Positions 53,011 to 63,100 of a stretch of DNA of 64,000 bases are shown in pieces. Each line of letters opens with the position of its first letter. Within the stretch, counting starts at the first letter, position 1. The position numbers and the translations under genes are program-made. The notes under the pieces are model-generated. The model saw only the letters and a list, made by a program, of their open reading frames with translations. It was not told where the DNA came from and did not search any database. This stretch comes from GWE2-42-39 sp963662895 (lineage in GTDB: Bacteria; Bacteroidota; Bacteroidia; Bacteroidales; Prolixibacteraceae), in assembly GCA_963662895.1 (NCBI GenBank), contig OY759981.1, forward strand, positions 2,232,001-2,296,000, given 5' to 3'.

Positions 53011-55044
53011 ATGACTGATTATAAACGTACCTTGATTACTTCTGCTTTGCCGTATGCCAATGGGCCGGTACACATTGGGCATCTTGCCGGCGTATATGTC
53101 CCGGCTGATATCTATGCACGTTATTTACGGTTAAAGGGGGAGGAAGTAGCATTTATCGGCGGGTCTGACGAACACGGCGTTCCGATTACTTTAAAAGCAA
53201 AAAAAGAAGGTGTAACTCCGCAGGATATAGTGGATAAGTACCACAATATGATCAGGGATTCGTTTATGCGTTTTGGCATTTCATTCGATGTATATTCACG
53301 TACCAGCGCCAAAGTGCACCACGAAACAGCCGCCGGATTTTTTAAGAAGCTGTACGATGAAGGCAAGTTTATAGAAAAGATATCAGAACAGTATTACGAC
53401 GATGAAGCCAAACAATTTTTGGCTGATCGTTATATTACCGGAACCTGTCCTAAATGCGGTAATGAAAAAGCTTACGGTGATCAGTGCGAAGCTTGTGGAA
53501 CATCGCTGAATGCCACTGATCTTATCAATCCGAAATCGACATTGAGCGGGAACCCGCCGGTGATGAAGGAAACCAGACACTGGTACCTGCCGCTCGACCA
53601 ATACGAACCTTGGTTGAAAGAATGGATACTGGAAGGGCATAAGGAATGGAAAACCAATGTGTACGGTCAGTGCAAATCGTGGATCGACAGTGGTTTGCAG
53701 CCCCGTGCCGTAACCCGCGACCTCGATTGGGGCGTGCCGGTTCCGGTGGAGGGTGCCGAAGGGAAGGTACTATACGTCTGGTTCGATGCTCCCATCGGTT
53801 ATATTTCGGCTACCAAAGAGCTGACTCCCGAATGGGAAAAATGGTGGAAAGACCCGGAAACCAGGATGGTCCATTTCATCGGGAAAGACAACATCGTCTT
53901 TCATTGCATCATTTTTCCATCCATGCTGAAAGCTGAAGGAACCTACATTTTGCCCGACAATGTTCCGGCCAACGAGTTTCTGAACCTCGAAGGCGACAAA
54001 ATTTCGACCTCGCGCAACTGGGCCGTTTGGTTGCACGAGTATCTCGATGATTTTCCGGGAAAAGAAGATGTATTGAAATATGTGCTAACGGCAAATGCCC
54101 CGGAAACCAAAGACAACGACTTTACCTGGAAAGATTTCCAGACCCGTAATAACAATGAGTTGGTTGCCATTCTGGGTAACTTTGTCAACCGGGCGCTGGT
54201 TCTTACCCAAAAATATTACAACGGAGTGGTTCCTGCTGCCGGTGAACTGAACGAGACAGACAAGGCCACGCTTGCCGAAATTGCCCATTTGAAAGCTGAA
54301 GTAGAAAAAAGCCTCGACAGCTACCGTTTCCGGGAAGCGCTGAAACTGGCTATGGATCTGGCCCGCCTGGGCAATAAATACCTGGCCGACGAAGAGCCCT
54401 GGAAAGTAGTGAAAACTGATCAGGAACGGGTAAAAACAGTGATGAATATTTGCTTACAGATTACCGCTAACCTGACGGTTATGCTGGAGCCTTTCCTGCC
54501 TTTCAGCATGGAAAAACTGCGTGGTTTCATCAACCTTGAAAAACTGAACTGGGCACATCTGGGACATCCGAATTTGTTGCCTGCCGGGCATAAAGTAAAT
54601 AAGCCGGAACTATTGTTTGAAAAGATTGAGGATGCAACCATCGAAGCACAGGTTCAGAAATTGCTTGATACTAAAAAAGCGAACGAAGAAGCTAATGTCC
54701 CGGTAAAACCGGCAAAAGAAAGTTGCTCGTTCGACGATTTTATGAAGATGGACATTCGCACCGGAACCATCATTGAAGCCGAAAAAGTGGCCAAAACCAA
54801 AAAGCTGCTGAAGCTGAAAATCGATACCGGCATCGATCAGCGTACTGTTGTTTCGGGCATTGCTGAGTATTATCAGCCGGAAGATATTATTGGTCAGCAG
54901 ATTTCCATACTCGTAAATCTTGAACCCCGTAAGTTACGAGGAATTGTATCGCAGGGAATGATCCTGATGGCCGAAGATGCCGATGGTTCGCTGAAATTCG
55001 TTTCGCCGGTACAATCGGTTAAGAACGGATCGGAGGTGAAATAG
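53011..55044 (+). CDS. metG: Methionyl-tRNA synthetase with C-terminal tRNA-binding domain
   Basis: 677 residues. HIGH at 21-24, zinc knuckle CPKC (146-149) and CEAC (159-162), the Met-pocket/Rossmann segment VLYVWFDAPIGYISATKE, and the KMSKS equivalent KISTS at 330-334. An anticodon-binding helical domain follows and an EMAP/Trbp111-like OB domain fills ~570-677 (FMKMDIRTGTIIEAEKVAKTKKLLKLKIDTG.. QGMILMAEDADG). It charges tRNA-Met. Monocistronic. Confidence 0.98.
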   Translation: MTDYKRTLITSALPYANGPVHIGHLAGVYVPADIYARYLRLKGEEVAFIGGSDEHGVPITLKAKKEGVTPQDIVDKYHNMIRDSFMRFGISFDVYSRTSAKVHHETAAGFFKKLYDEGKFIEKISEQYYDDEAKQFLADRYITGTCPKCGNEKAYGDQCEACGTSLNATDLINPKSTLSGNPPVMKETRHWYLPLDQYEPWLKEWILEGHKEWKTNVYGQCKSWIDSGLQPRAVTRDLDWGVPVPVEGAEGKVLYVWFDAPIGYISATKELTPEWEKWWKDPETRMVHFIGKDNIVFHCIIFPSMLKAEGTYILPDNVPANEFLNLEGDKISTSRNWAVWLHEYLDDFPGKEDVLKYVLTANAPETKDNDFTWKDFQTRNNNELVAILGNFVNRALVLTQKYYNGVVPAAGELNETDKATLAEIAHLKAEVEKSLDSYRFREALKLAMDLARLGNKYLADEEPWKVVKTDQERVKTVMNICLQITANLTVMLEPFLPFSMEKLRGFINLEKLNWAHLGHPNLLPAGHKVNKPELLFEKIEDATIEAQVQKLLDTKKANEEANVPVKPAKESCSFDDFMKMDIRTGTIIEAEKVAKTKKLLKLKIDTGIDQRTVVSGIAEYYQPEDIIGQQISILVNLEPRKLRGIVSQGMILMAEDADGSLKFVSPVQSVKNGSEVK

Positions 55045-55205
55045 AAAAGTTCCTGAGAAACGAAGAAACAGAGTTCCTATGTCTGTTATATTTTGAATAC
55101 GAATTTTGTTCTTAAAATATAACTGCCCAACTATTGTTGGTGCGGTTTTCTGTAAACAGCAGTACCGCGTCAGGCGGATCGGTTGTTTACCCTATATAAT
55201 TTCAG

Positions 55206-55239
55206 AACCGCTTTTGTACGCAAAAGCGGTTTTATTTTT
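55206..55239 (+). terminator. Intrinsic terminator after metG
   Basis: AACCGCTTTTG-TACG-CAAAAGCGGTT (55206-55231) is a perfect 11-bp stem followed by TTATTTTTG. It lies 161 bases after the metG stop. Confidence 0.75.
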
Positions 55240-55565
55240 GGAATTGTAAATGTTAAATAGTTGGACGAATGCATCGACAAGCTTGTAATCATACTGCATA
55301 ATTGTTTACATTGGAAGAGTTTCTGCCTGCTTTCAAAAATTGCTCAGGCAAAATTTATATCATCTGATTTTATTAAACCATACGATACAATTCCAGGTCA
55401 TGTTTTACAGGTGCATTGGAATATTTTATGTTCGGATGTATCGTTGGTTACAGTTTATCGGACGATGATCTTTCCGGCGACTTTTTGGGAGTCGGTTACC
55501 GTGCGACGGGCTCCTCTGCAATTTTTTTGGAGCTGGTCATAGGCTGACAGGCACTTTAAACTCAA

Positions 55566-55635
55566 TAAGTAATTTTTTAAAAATAAATTGTTAAACCTTT
55601 CATATAAGAGATTCCTCGCTACACTACCAATGACA
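55566..55635 (+). repeat. ~70-base direct repeat, copy 1
   Basis: Starts TAAGTAATTTTTTAAAAATA and ends GCTACACTACCAATGACA. The second copy at 56558-56628 has one more T in the T-run and one substitution (ACACTACC versus ACGCTACC). Confidence 0.9.
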
Positions 55636-56340
55636 GATTTTTTGCAGAAGTCTGTATATGAAGCAAATACAAAACATCGCTTTTTCAGCATTCATCATTC
55701 CCGGCCATACAACTGCACTGCTTTTTTTGAAGGAGTCCTGTGCGAATCAGTTTAAAAAGTTGAGGAGAAGAGCAGGTAAAGTGTTCTGTGTTCAATAAGG
55801 AGCCATCGTTTCGTTATAGAATAAGCAGAGGGAAGCGAGGTATTTTTTTAGGAAAGACAACAATGCCCGGGCTGTTTCCGCCTAAGGGAAAAAAGCGTTT
55901 AGAAAATCGATGGAGTGAGCGTTAAAAAATCTTCCCTGTTTGACGAACGCAGTGAGGAGTTTGGAAGATTTAAGCGAACGCAAACGATTTTTAGCTTTTT
56001 CTTCTCAGCGGCGGCTCTTTTTGGATCCTTTTTCCAGCTGGAGGGAAAAAGGATCAGCCCGTCCGGTTTGAGGACAGTAAAAAAGGGAAATGCGGTGAAG
56101 CTTGATTTTTAGCTTTTGTCTGTACTAAAGAATCAGAGCTAAATAATATGCTCCACAAAAGATTAAAGTACCCCTCCCGTGCCCGGTGTTTTCTTCGTTC
56201 TCTTAATAACCTGACAATGTTCATTGTTCATTTGTATTCGCCTCTGTCCGGCGGGGCCCTTCCTTTTGCAGTCGACCAAAAGGAAGTAAAAGTCTTGTCA
56301 AAGTCATCCTTCCTCCCGCCTCACGGTTTTTTCTTCCCGG

Positions 56341-56484
56341 CCCACCTCCCTGAAGACCCGTCAAAAACCGCTCCCGCCAAAAACCGCTCCCGCCTTCGCC
56401 GGCCCGGACTACTTTGACCGGCCATCCCTGCTTTTCACCTTCCGGTGAATTGGGAACTTGACTTCCAGATACCTTTCCTGTCAT
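56341..56484 (+). repeat. ~130-base dispersed repeat, copy 2 (with internal duplication)
   Basis: Matches 51099-51227; AAAAACCGCTCCCGCC is present twice in tandem here and once in the other copy. Confidence 0.8.
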
Positions 56485-56557
56485 AGGCAGCGTAGCGAGG
56501 AATCTCTTCATTCTTACAGTAGTAATTCGTTTTAACATGTTATTATTTAGATTTCAC

Positions 56558-56628
56558 TAAGTAATTTTTTTAAAAATAAATTGTTAAACCTTTCATATAA
56601 GAGATTCCTCGCTACGCTACCAATGACA
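56558..56628 (+). repeat. ~70-base direct repeat, copy 2
   Basis: Second copy of 55566-55635, 992 bases downstream in the same orientation. The 3' half (GAGATTCCTCGCTACGCTACC) is also present inverted at about 56484-56508. Confidence 0.9.
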
Positions 56629-56883
56629 AGCCATTAGTCAATGAGGTGTGGGGAATGGGTTCAGGTTATTTTGAATATGAATTTAAACTTCCGGCAGACC
56701 TTCAGCTTTAATAGTTACTGTTGTAATGGCCATTTTTCAATATCGGAGCAGTTAATTGTTAGTCTTAACCTTTTTCATTTGAATTATTTTTCGCGTTGCC
56801 CCGTTTGTTACCCATTGTGTTACCCCTTGGTTTTTAATTTTGTATTGGCATAATAACCAATAATACTAAATAAAGGACCAGGT

Positions 56884-58305
56884 ATGAAAAGCGATGGAAA
56901 ACAAAAGACCGGAGTATCCAGAAGAGAGTTCATCAAAGGAGCTGTTATTTCTTCCGCAGGATTAATGATACTACCCCGTTGCACTATTGGAGGTAAAGGT
57001 TATACTCCCCCGAGTGATAAGGTTAACATTGGGATTATTGGTGCAGGCGGGCAATCGTTGTTTAGCATTAAGCAACTCTTGAAGCTCGAAGATGTACAGC
57101 TAACAGCAATTGCAGACCCTGCCGAACATTGGAAGAACAATGTTTTGTACAGTTTTGATACAGGCCGGAAACCTGTAAAGGAACTGGTTGAGAAATATTA
57201 TTCTGAAAAAACACCGAACTACAGGATGTCGGAATACGAAGATTTCAGGGAGATGCTGGAAAAAGAAAAATCGCTTGATGCCGTCGTTTGTGCCACTCCT
57301 GATAATACCCATGCATATGTTTCGATTCTTGCTATGCGTGCGGGGAAACACGTTTACTGCGAAAAACCACTGGCGCATAACATCTGGGAAACGCGAAAAG
57401 TCAGAGAGGTCGCGAAGGAGACCGGCCTGGCAACACAAATGGGGAACCAGTTACATAGCAGTGATGCTATCCGTCAAACGGTCGATTATCTCCGGGCAGG
57501 GGTAATAGGAACGGTAAGGGAAGCACATTCATGGGTGCCGGCCACCCGGTGGTTGCCTGGTTTTTTCGGGTTTCCTAAAAAAGAGGATTCCGTTCCCCGG
57601 AATTTTAACTGGAATTTATGGCTTGGCCCCACTCAATGGCATCCTTACAATAAGCTATATACGCCGGTGAGATGGCGCGATTTCTGGGACTTTGGCTGTG
57701 GCTCGCTGGGTGATTTTGGCTGTCATGATATGGACTCGGCAACCTGGGCATTTAACCTTTCTTCGCCCGAGAGTATTGAGATTTTTCCTGCAGGTAATAA
57801 AGGCAGTGCCGAAATTGCCCCTTATGGCGAAATTGGTTATTTCCGGTTTGCTGACAACGGGGAACAGCCAGCATTTAAACTAACATGGTATTCCGGTGGG
57901 TTACGTCCTGAACATCCTGATTGGTTACCGAAAGATATTAATTTTGCCGGCAGGGGGGCCATATTCGTTGGTGACAAAGGGATTATCCTTAATAACGGAG
58001 GGGCAAACAGCACCCCACGGGTTTTTCCTGAAGAACGGAAAGATTCATTCGTCCCATCTTCATCTATTCCTCTTAGCAAAGGACATCACCGGGAATGGAT
58101 AGACGCCATCAAAGGCGGACCTGCCGCATCGTCGAATTTCGAATACGCAGCAAGACTTAACGAAATTGTACTTCTGGGAGTTCTTTCTTTACGACTTGGA
58201 GGGAAAAGAATATATTGGGATGCAAAAAATATGAAAGCCGCCGGACTGCCCGAAGCAGACAGTATTATCCGCGAACCTGTAAGAAAAGGCTGGGAAATGG
58301 GGTAG
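56884..58305 (+). CDS. Gfo/Idh/MocA-family oxidoreductase with twin-arginine signal
   Basis: 473 residues. Tat signal SRREFIKGAVISSAGLMILPRC, where the Cys also makes a possible lipobox. Rossmann start VNIGIIGAGGQSLFSI, CATPDNTHAYVSILAMRAGKHVYCEKPLAHNIWE with the catalytic-type Glu-Lys-Pro, then NWNLWLGPTQWHPYNKLYTPVRWRDFWDFGCGSLGDFGCHDMD, characteristic of the large exported Bacteroidota subgroup, and the complete C-terminal domain. It probably oxidises or reduces a sugar or sugar-like substrate in the periplasm. Stand-alone; the sigma gene begins 46 bases after its stop. It serves as the full-length comparison for the truncated homologue at 23.7 kb. Confidence 0.92.
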   Translation: MKSDGKQKTGVSRREFIKGAVISSAGLMILPRCTIGGKGYTPPSDKVNIGIIGAGGQSLFSIKQLLKLEDVQLTAIADPAEHWKNNVLYSFDTGRKPVKELVEKYYSEKTPNYRMSEYEDFREMLEKEKSLDAVVCATPDNTHAYVSILAMRAGKHVYCEKPLAHNIWETRKVREVAKETGLATQMGNQLHSSDAIRQTVDYLRAGVIGTVREAHSWVPATRWLPGFFGFPKKEDSVPRNFNWNLWLGPTQWHPYNKLYTPVRWRDFWDFGCGSLGDFGCHDMDSATWAFNLSSPESIEIFPAGNKGSAEIAPYGEIGYFRFADNGEQPAFKLTWYSGGLRPEHPDWLPKDINFAGRGAIFVGDKGIILNNGGANSTPRVFPEERKDSFVPSSSIPLSKGHHREWIDAIKGGPAASSNFEYAARLNEIVLLGVLSLRLGGKRIYWDAKNMKAAGLPEADSIIREPVRKGWEMG

Positions 58306-58324
58306 TAATCTTTTTACTTTCTTT

Positions 58325-58332
58325 TATATTTG
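58325..58332 (+). promoter_or_regulatory. Bacteroidota -7 box of the second ECF sigma gene
   Basis: TATATTTG fits TAnnTTTG and lies 19 bases before the TTG start, implying a very short leader. Confidence 0.45.
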
Positions 58333-58351
58333 TAATTCTAAAAGAAAGAAC

Positions 58352-58951
58352 TTGTCTGGGAAAAGAACAGATATTGAAGAAATTTGTATCCTTCAATTAA
58401 AAGAAGGATACAGGAGTGCTTTTAATCATATTTTTCAAACCTATAATCAAAAACTTTATTTTTTTGCGCTTGGGTACCTGAAATCAGAAAAGGAAGCCGA
58501 AGAAATTGTACAGGAAACTTTTATGAAAATCTGGGAACGCCGGGAATATATTGACCCGGAATTGTCAATAAACGCCTATCTTTTCAAAATTGCTTTTAAC
58601 TTCATACAAAAGCGGCTGAAAAAAAATTTCCGGGAAGAAGAAATGAGACATAACCTAACAGAAGAACTTGTGCTTTTTGACGACTATACAGCAAACATGC
58701 TCAACTATCATTTCCTTTTGCAACGTATTAATCAATTAATCGACGAGCTTCCCCCGAGACAGAAAGAAGTCATTGTACTTCGGAAACTTGAAGGGTTCAC
58801 GACACAAGAAATTTCGGAAAAACTTTCCCTCTCGTTAAAAACAGTAGAAGCTCACCTTACGTCTGCACTTAAATTTTTGAAAAAGCATCTGCAGACTGAA
58901 AAATTTGAAGACCTGCTTTTGTTTGCATTAACTTTCCGCAAAAAAAATTAA
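58352..58951 (+). CDS. ECF sigma-70 factor
   Basis: 199 residues from a TTG start (SGKRTDIEEICILQ); no ATG precedes region 2 in this frame. Region 2: YRSAFNHIFQTYNQKLYFFALGYLKSEKEAEEIVQETFMKIWERREYI, INAYLFKIAFNFIQKRLKKN. Region 4: INQLIDELPPRQKEVIVLRKLEGFTTQEISEKLSLSLKTVEAHLTSALKFLKKHL. The FecR gene begins 43 bases after its stop. Partner sigma for the susC at 60131. Confidence 0.95.
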   Translation: MSGKRTDIEEICILQLKEGYRSAFNHIFQTYNQKLYFFALGYLKSEKEAEEIVQETFMKIWERREYIDPELSINAYLFKIAFNFIQKRLKKNFREEEMRHNLTEELVLFDDYTANMLNYHFLLQRINQLIDELPPRQKEVIVLRKLEGFTTQEISEKLSLSLKTVEAHLTSALKFLKKHLQTEKFEDLLLFALTFRKKN

Positions 58952-58994
58952 ACTGAACTAAGGGTAAAATCTTCCACCGGGATATTACTTATAA

Positions 58995-60020
58995 ATGCCG
59001 GTAAAAATGAACGATAAACCCGATTTGCTAAAACGCTTCTTTACTAACAAATATTCCCGAAATGATTATCTGGAAATGAAGAAGTTAATTTTTTTCAGGG
59101 GCGGGAAGTTTGAAGAATTGATGCACCTCCACTGGGACGAGTTTAAAACAGGGAATATTACTTCCCGGAAAGATTTACCGGAGGAGCTGGCAATTAATTC
59201 TGAAATTGATATTTCCCATCAGGAACCCATCATCAGAAGATTTAACCGGGCTTTTTCCCGGATCGCGGCAGTACTGCTTATCCCTCTACTCCTTGCGCTT
59301 GGTTTTCTCTATTTTCAGTTTAATGAATATCTTTTACAGAAAGATGTTTACGTGGAAATTACTTCCCCGGCAGGTGCCCGTACCCATTTAGACCTGCCTG
59401 ACGGGTCTGATGTCTGGCTCAACGGTGGTTCGCAGATCCGCTATCCGTCCGTTTTCAATAAACATCGCAAGGTTGAACTTAAAGGTGAAGCTTTTTTTAA
59501 GGTGAAAAGCGACAAGGAAAACCCTTTTCTGGTGTCTGCTGATAAAATTATTGTTGAAGCTACCGGTACCGAGTTTAATGTTTGGGCATACGATGACGAG
59601 CCGGAAGTAAAAGTTATCCTGAAAAAAGGCAATGTCGCTGTTTTAAATGACCGGCATTCGGAACTAAAAAAGATGGAAGCCGGACATCAGTTGAATTATC
59701 TGAAAAGAAACGGGGCTATGGGCTATTCAAAAATTAATGCTGAAGACTATGCCGGATGGATACAAGGAAAGCTGATTTTCCGGAATGCTTCGATGGCTGA
59801 AGTGGTGAGCCGGATGGAACACTGGTACGGGATTGAAATTGAAATTGTTGACCCGGAATTAATGCAACTTCATTTCCGGGCAACTTTCATTAACGAAAAT
59901 ATCGAAGAAGCATTCAAACTGCTCCAGTCGACAGCAACCTTTAATTACCGGTTCGCGAAACGGCAAAACAGGAAAGACGGATCATTTGAAAATGCGAAAA
60001 TAGTTCTCACAAAAAAATAG
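58995..60020 (+). CDS. FecR-family anti-sigma factor
   Basis: 341 residues. N-terminal sigma-binding helices, membrane span ~90-110 (IAAVLLIPLLLALGFLYFQF), FecR domain (VYVEITSPAGARTHLDLPDGSDVWLNGGSQIRYPSVFNKHRKVELKGEAFFKVKSDKENPFLV.. VEATGTEFNVWAYDDEPEVKVILKKGNVAVL) and a C-terminal STN-like part (FRNASMAEVVSRMEHWYGIEIEI.. LQSTATFNYRF). It controls the sigma factor just upstream and senses the SusC just downstream. An ATG four codons in is an alternative start. Confidence 0.95.
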   Translation: MPVKMNDKPDLLKRFFTNKYSRNDYLEMKKLIFFRGGKFEELMHLHWDEFKTGNITSRKDLPEELAINSEIDISHQEPIIRRFNRAFSRIAAVLLIPLLLALGFLYFQFNEYLLQKDVYVEITSPAGARTHLDLPDGSDVWLNGGSQIRYPSVFNKHRKVELKGEAFFKVKSDKENPFLVSADKIIVEATGTEFNVWAYDDEPEVKVILKKGNVAVLNDRHSELKKMEAGHQLNYLKRNGAMGYSKINAEDYAGWIQGKLIFRNASMAEVVSRMEHWYGIEIEIVDPELMQLHFRATFINENIEEAFKLLQSTATFNYRFAKRQNRKDGSFENAKIVLTKK

Positions 60021-60049
60021 GCTTATGTAACACTACCAGACAAAAATGA

Positions 60050-60080
60050 ATCAGGAAAGCGATTGCGGCGCTTCCCTGAT
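60050..60080 (+). promoter_or_regulatory. Stem-loop between fecR and susC
   Basis: ATCAGGAAAGCG (60050-60061) pairs with CGCTTCCCTGAT (60069-60080), one mismatch; loop ATTGCGG. It lies 29 bases after the fecR stop and 50 bases before the susC ATG. GGAAAG(C/T)G and C(A/G)CTT(T/C)CCCTGAT are shared with the hairpin at 48242-48263. Confidence 0.65.
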
Positions 60081-60130
60081 ATTAAGAAAAGAGTTAACAG
60101 TATAAATTAACCCTCAAACATTTCAAATTT

Positions 60131-63100
60131 ATGAAAAAAAAACTAATTGATGAGGTGTGTTTAAAACACCTCCTAATTAAACCATTACGGATTATGAGAT
60201 TGACTCTCGGTTTATTATTGATTTTGGGAATGCAGGGATGGGCAACAAGATCGTATTCCCAAAAGGCGGTTCTTAACCTGAACATGAAAAATGCAAAAGT
60301 TATTGATGTTTTGGAAGAAATTGAGGACCAAACAGATTACTACTTCCTGTTTAACTACGAACAAATCAACTCCGATAAAAAGATTGATGTGAAACTGGTC
60401 AATTCAAAGATTGAAGAAACTCTGAATTTTATTTTGTCGGGGACTGGTTTAAAGTACACCATTACCGAGCGGCAGATTGTTATTACAAAAGATGAGCAGG
60501 TTCCGGCATATTTGTTTCCCGGACAACCAAAAACAGTCTCCGGTAAAGTCACCGACTCCTCCGGGGCTTCGTTGCCCGGTGTAACCGTGATAGTAAAAGG
60601 CACTACCCAGGGAATTATTACCGATGTAAATGGTTATTATTCTCTTCCCGGGGTCCCCTCCGATGCCACGCTGGTTTTCTCGTTCGTGGGAATGAAAACC
60701 CAGGAGCTTACGGTTGGGGATCAAACCAAAATTAATGTTACTATGATTGAAGAAATCATTGGTGTTGACGAAGTTGTGGTGGTAGGGTATGGTACTCAAA
60801 AAAAATCAGACATTACCGGTTCTGTAACTTCTGTGCCGGAAGAACGTTTGAGCAAGATACCTGTAACAAATGTTATGCAGGCAGTTCAGGGAGCTGTATC
60901 CGGCGTCGTTATTAATCAGGTCTCTTCAATTCCGGGAGAAGAACTCGATGTGCTTGTGCGGGGAGGTGGGTCCATTACAGCCTCTACCGATCCTTACGTG
61001 GTTGTTGACGGTGTTCCTATTACTAAAATGGGAGGCTCTATTAACGATATCAATCCCAATGATATTGAATCTATTGAGATATTAAAAGATGCTTCGGCCG
61101 TTGCTATTTATGGTATGAACGGGGCAAACGGAGTTATTCTCATTACAACAAAACGCGGAAAAACTTCCAAACCTACCATCCGGTATTCCGGCTATATTGG
61201 GATTGAAGATTTTTCCCATATTCCTGATATGTGTTCTCCTGAAGAATTAATTGCACGTTACAAAGAAGGAAGTCGTATTAATGGCTCACCTATGTACAGT
61301 GATAATGTGAAGTATGAATACGAAGTAGAAAACTATGAAAACGGACATATTATTGACTGGATTGACGCTATATCGCAAACCGGGATACAGCAAAATCACA
61401 ACATAAGTATTTCGGGGGGGAACGAGAGTTTTAATTATTATGTTTCGGGAGATATACTTGACCAAAAAGGTATAGTAAAAGGATATAACTATAAACGTTA
61501 TTCCATCCGTACAAATATCGATGCTTATGTAACCGATTATTTGAGAATAGGTACGAATTCATCAATAGTTGCCCATAATAAGGATGGAGGCCGTGCTAAT
61601 TTGCTGAATGCTGAAGCAATGAGCCCCTATGGCAGGATGAATGAGGATGACGGTTCTTATACAATTCATCCAATGTTTGGAGAAACTTTGTGGGCAAATC
61701 CTTTATTACCAACGACAACAGATCCTGAACGACGTCAGTATAATGTAAATATTAACGGTTACGCAGATGTTATTTTAGGTAAAATCTGGAAGCCGTTAAC
61801 CGGATTGACATACAGGTTAAATGCAGGCTTTTCTTATATCCCGCGTCGCCAGAACAGTTATACCGGCGAATCTGTTAATGATTTGCTGGGAACTGCAGAA
61901 ATATGGCATTATGAAACTCAGGCTTATACCATTGAGAATATCCTTAAATATGAACGTGATATCGGGAAACATCATTTCGACCTTACCGCAGTATATGCTG
62001 CACAAGAAAGAAATTATAATGAAAACTATGCAAAAGCACAGGATTTTGTAAATGATGAATTGGACTGGAACAGAATGCAGGCTGGTGCAAGTTCCAGTGT
62101 TCGTTCATATGCCGACCGATATGCTGCTACTTCTCAAATGGGGCGTTTAAACTATTCTTACGATAGCCGTTACCTCTTTACATTTACTGTCCGGCGCGAT
62201 GGTTCGTCAGTATTTGCCGAGGGCTTAAAGCATGGTGTATTCCCATCGGTAGCCTTGGGATGGAATATCCATCATGAAAATTTCCTTAAAAATGTTGAAG
62301 CAGTAAATAATTTGAAATTGAGATTTTCTTACGGTAAAACAGGAAATGAGGCAGTTAAAGTTTATAAAACATTTACAACTATGAAAGATGTACAAATAGC
62401 ATTGGGAGGGGAAACCAATATTGCTATGATTGCAGACCAGTTGGGGAATAGCGACTTAAGCTGGGAAAGCAAAAAAAGTTTTAATGTAGGTCTGGATTTC
62501 GGTTTCTTTAAAAACCGGGTAAATGGTACTCTTGATGTATATTCGGCAAGCAATACCGATCTGTTGCTTTCCCGTAAATTACCAGCTGCCTCGGGGTTTT
62601 CTGAAGTAACAGCAAACATTGGAGAAACTGAAAGCAAAGGGTTGGAACTTACCTTAAATACTGTAAATATTGCCAAAAAGGATTTTAAATGGAGTAGTAC
62701 ATTAGTATTTTCTACTAATAAAAATAAAATAGTAGAACTCTATGGCGACGGAAAGGATGATACAGGCAGTGGATGGTTTATCGGTGAACCTATCGGGGTT
62801 ATTCGTGATTTTAAAAAAGTAGGTATCTGGCAGGAAGATGAAATAGCCAATGGTGATCATTTGGACTGGGACCCTATTGCAAAAGCCGGCGATGTGAAGC
62901 TTGCCGACCTTAGCGGCCCTGATGGAGTACCCGATGGAACAATTGATGATGACGACCGTGTAATTTTGGGACAAAAAGAGCCGAAATGGGTCGGTGGTTT
63001 GACAAATACATTTGCATATAAGAATGTTTCGTTAAGTATTTTTATTCAAACTGTTCAGGGGGCAATGAGAGAGAATAAACACATCGGAATGGCTTCCGAT

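Larger units (their letters stand above)
55045..56883. other. 1.8-kb repeat-filled gap without genes
   Basis: Apart from the metG terminator it holds a ~70-base direct repeat at 55566-55635 and 56558-56628; perfect hairpins at 56024-56055 (GATCCTTTTTCC/GGAAAAAGGATC) and 56259-56286 (CTTCCTTTTG/CAAAAGGAAG); the ~130-base repeat at 56341-56484; and an inverted copy of the GAGATTCCTCGCTACGCT motif at ~56485-56510. Open frames are short, have no domain and follow the repeats. The last ~250 bases form the leader of the oxidoreductase gene. Confidence 0.7.

Noticed and set aside
55261..55542. 93-codon + strand frame after metG
   Set aside because: No domain, codon pattern unlike neighbours, overlaps repeat-rich non-coding sequence.
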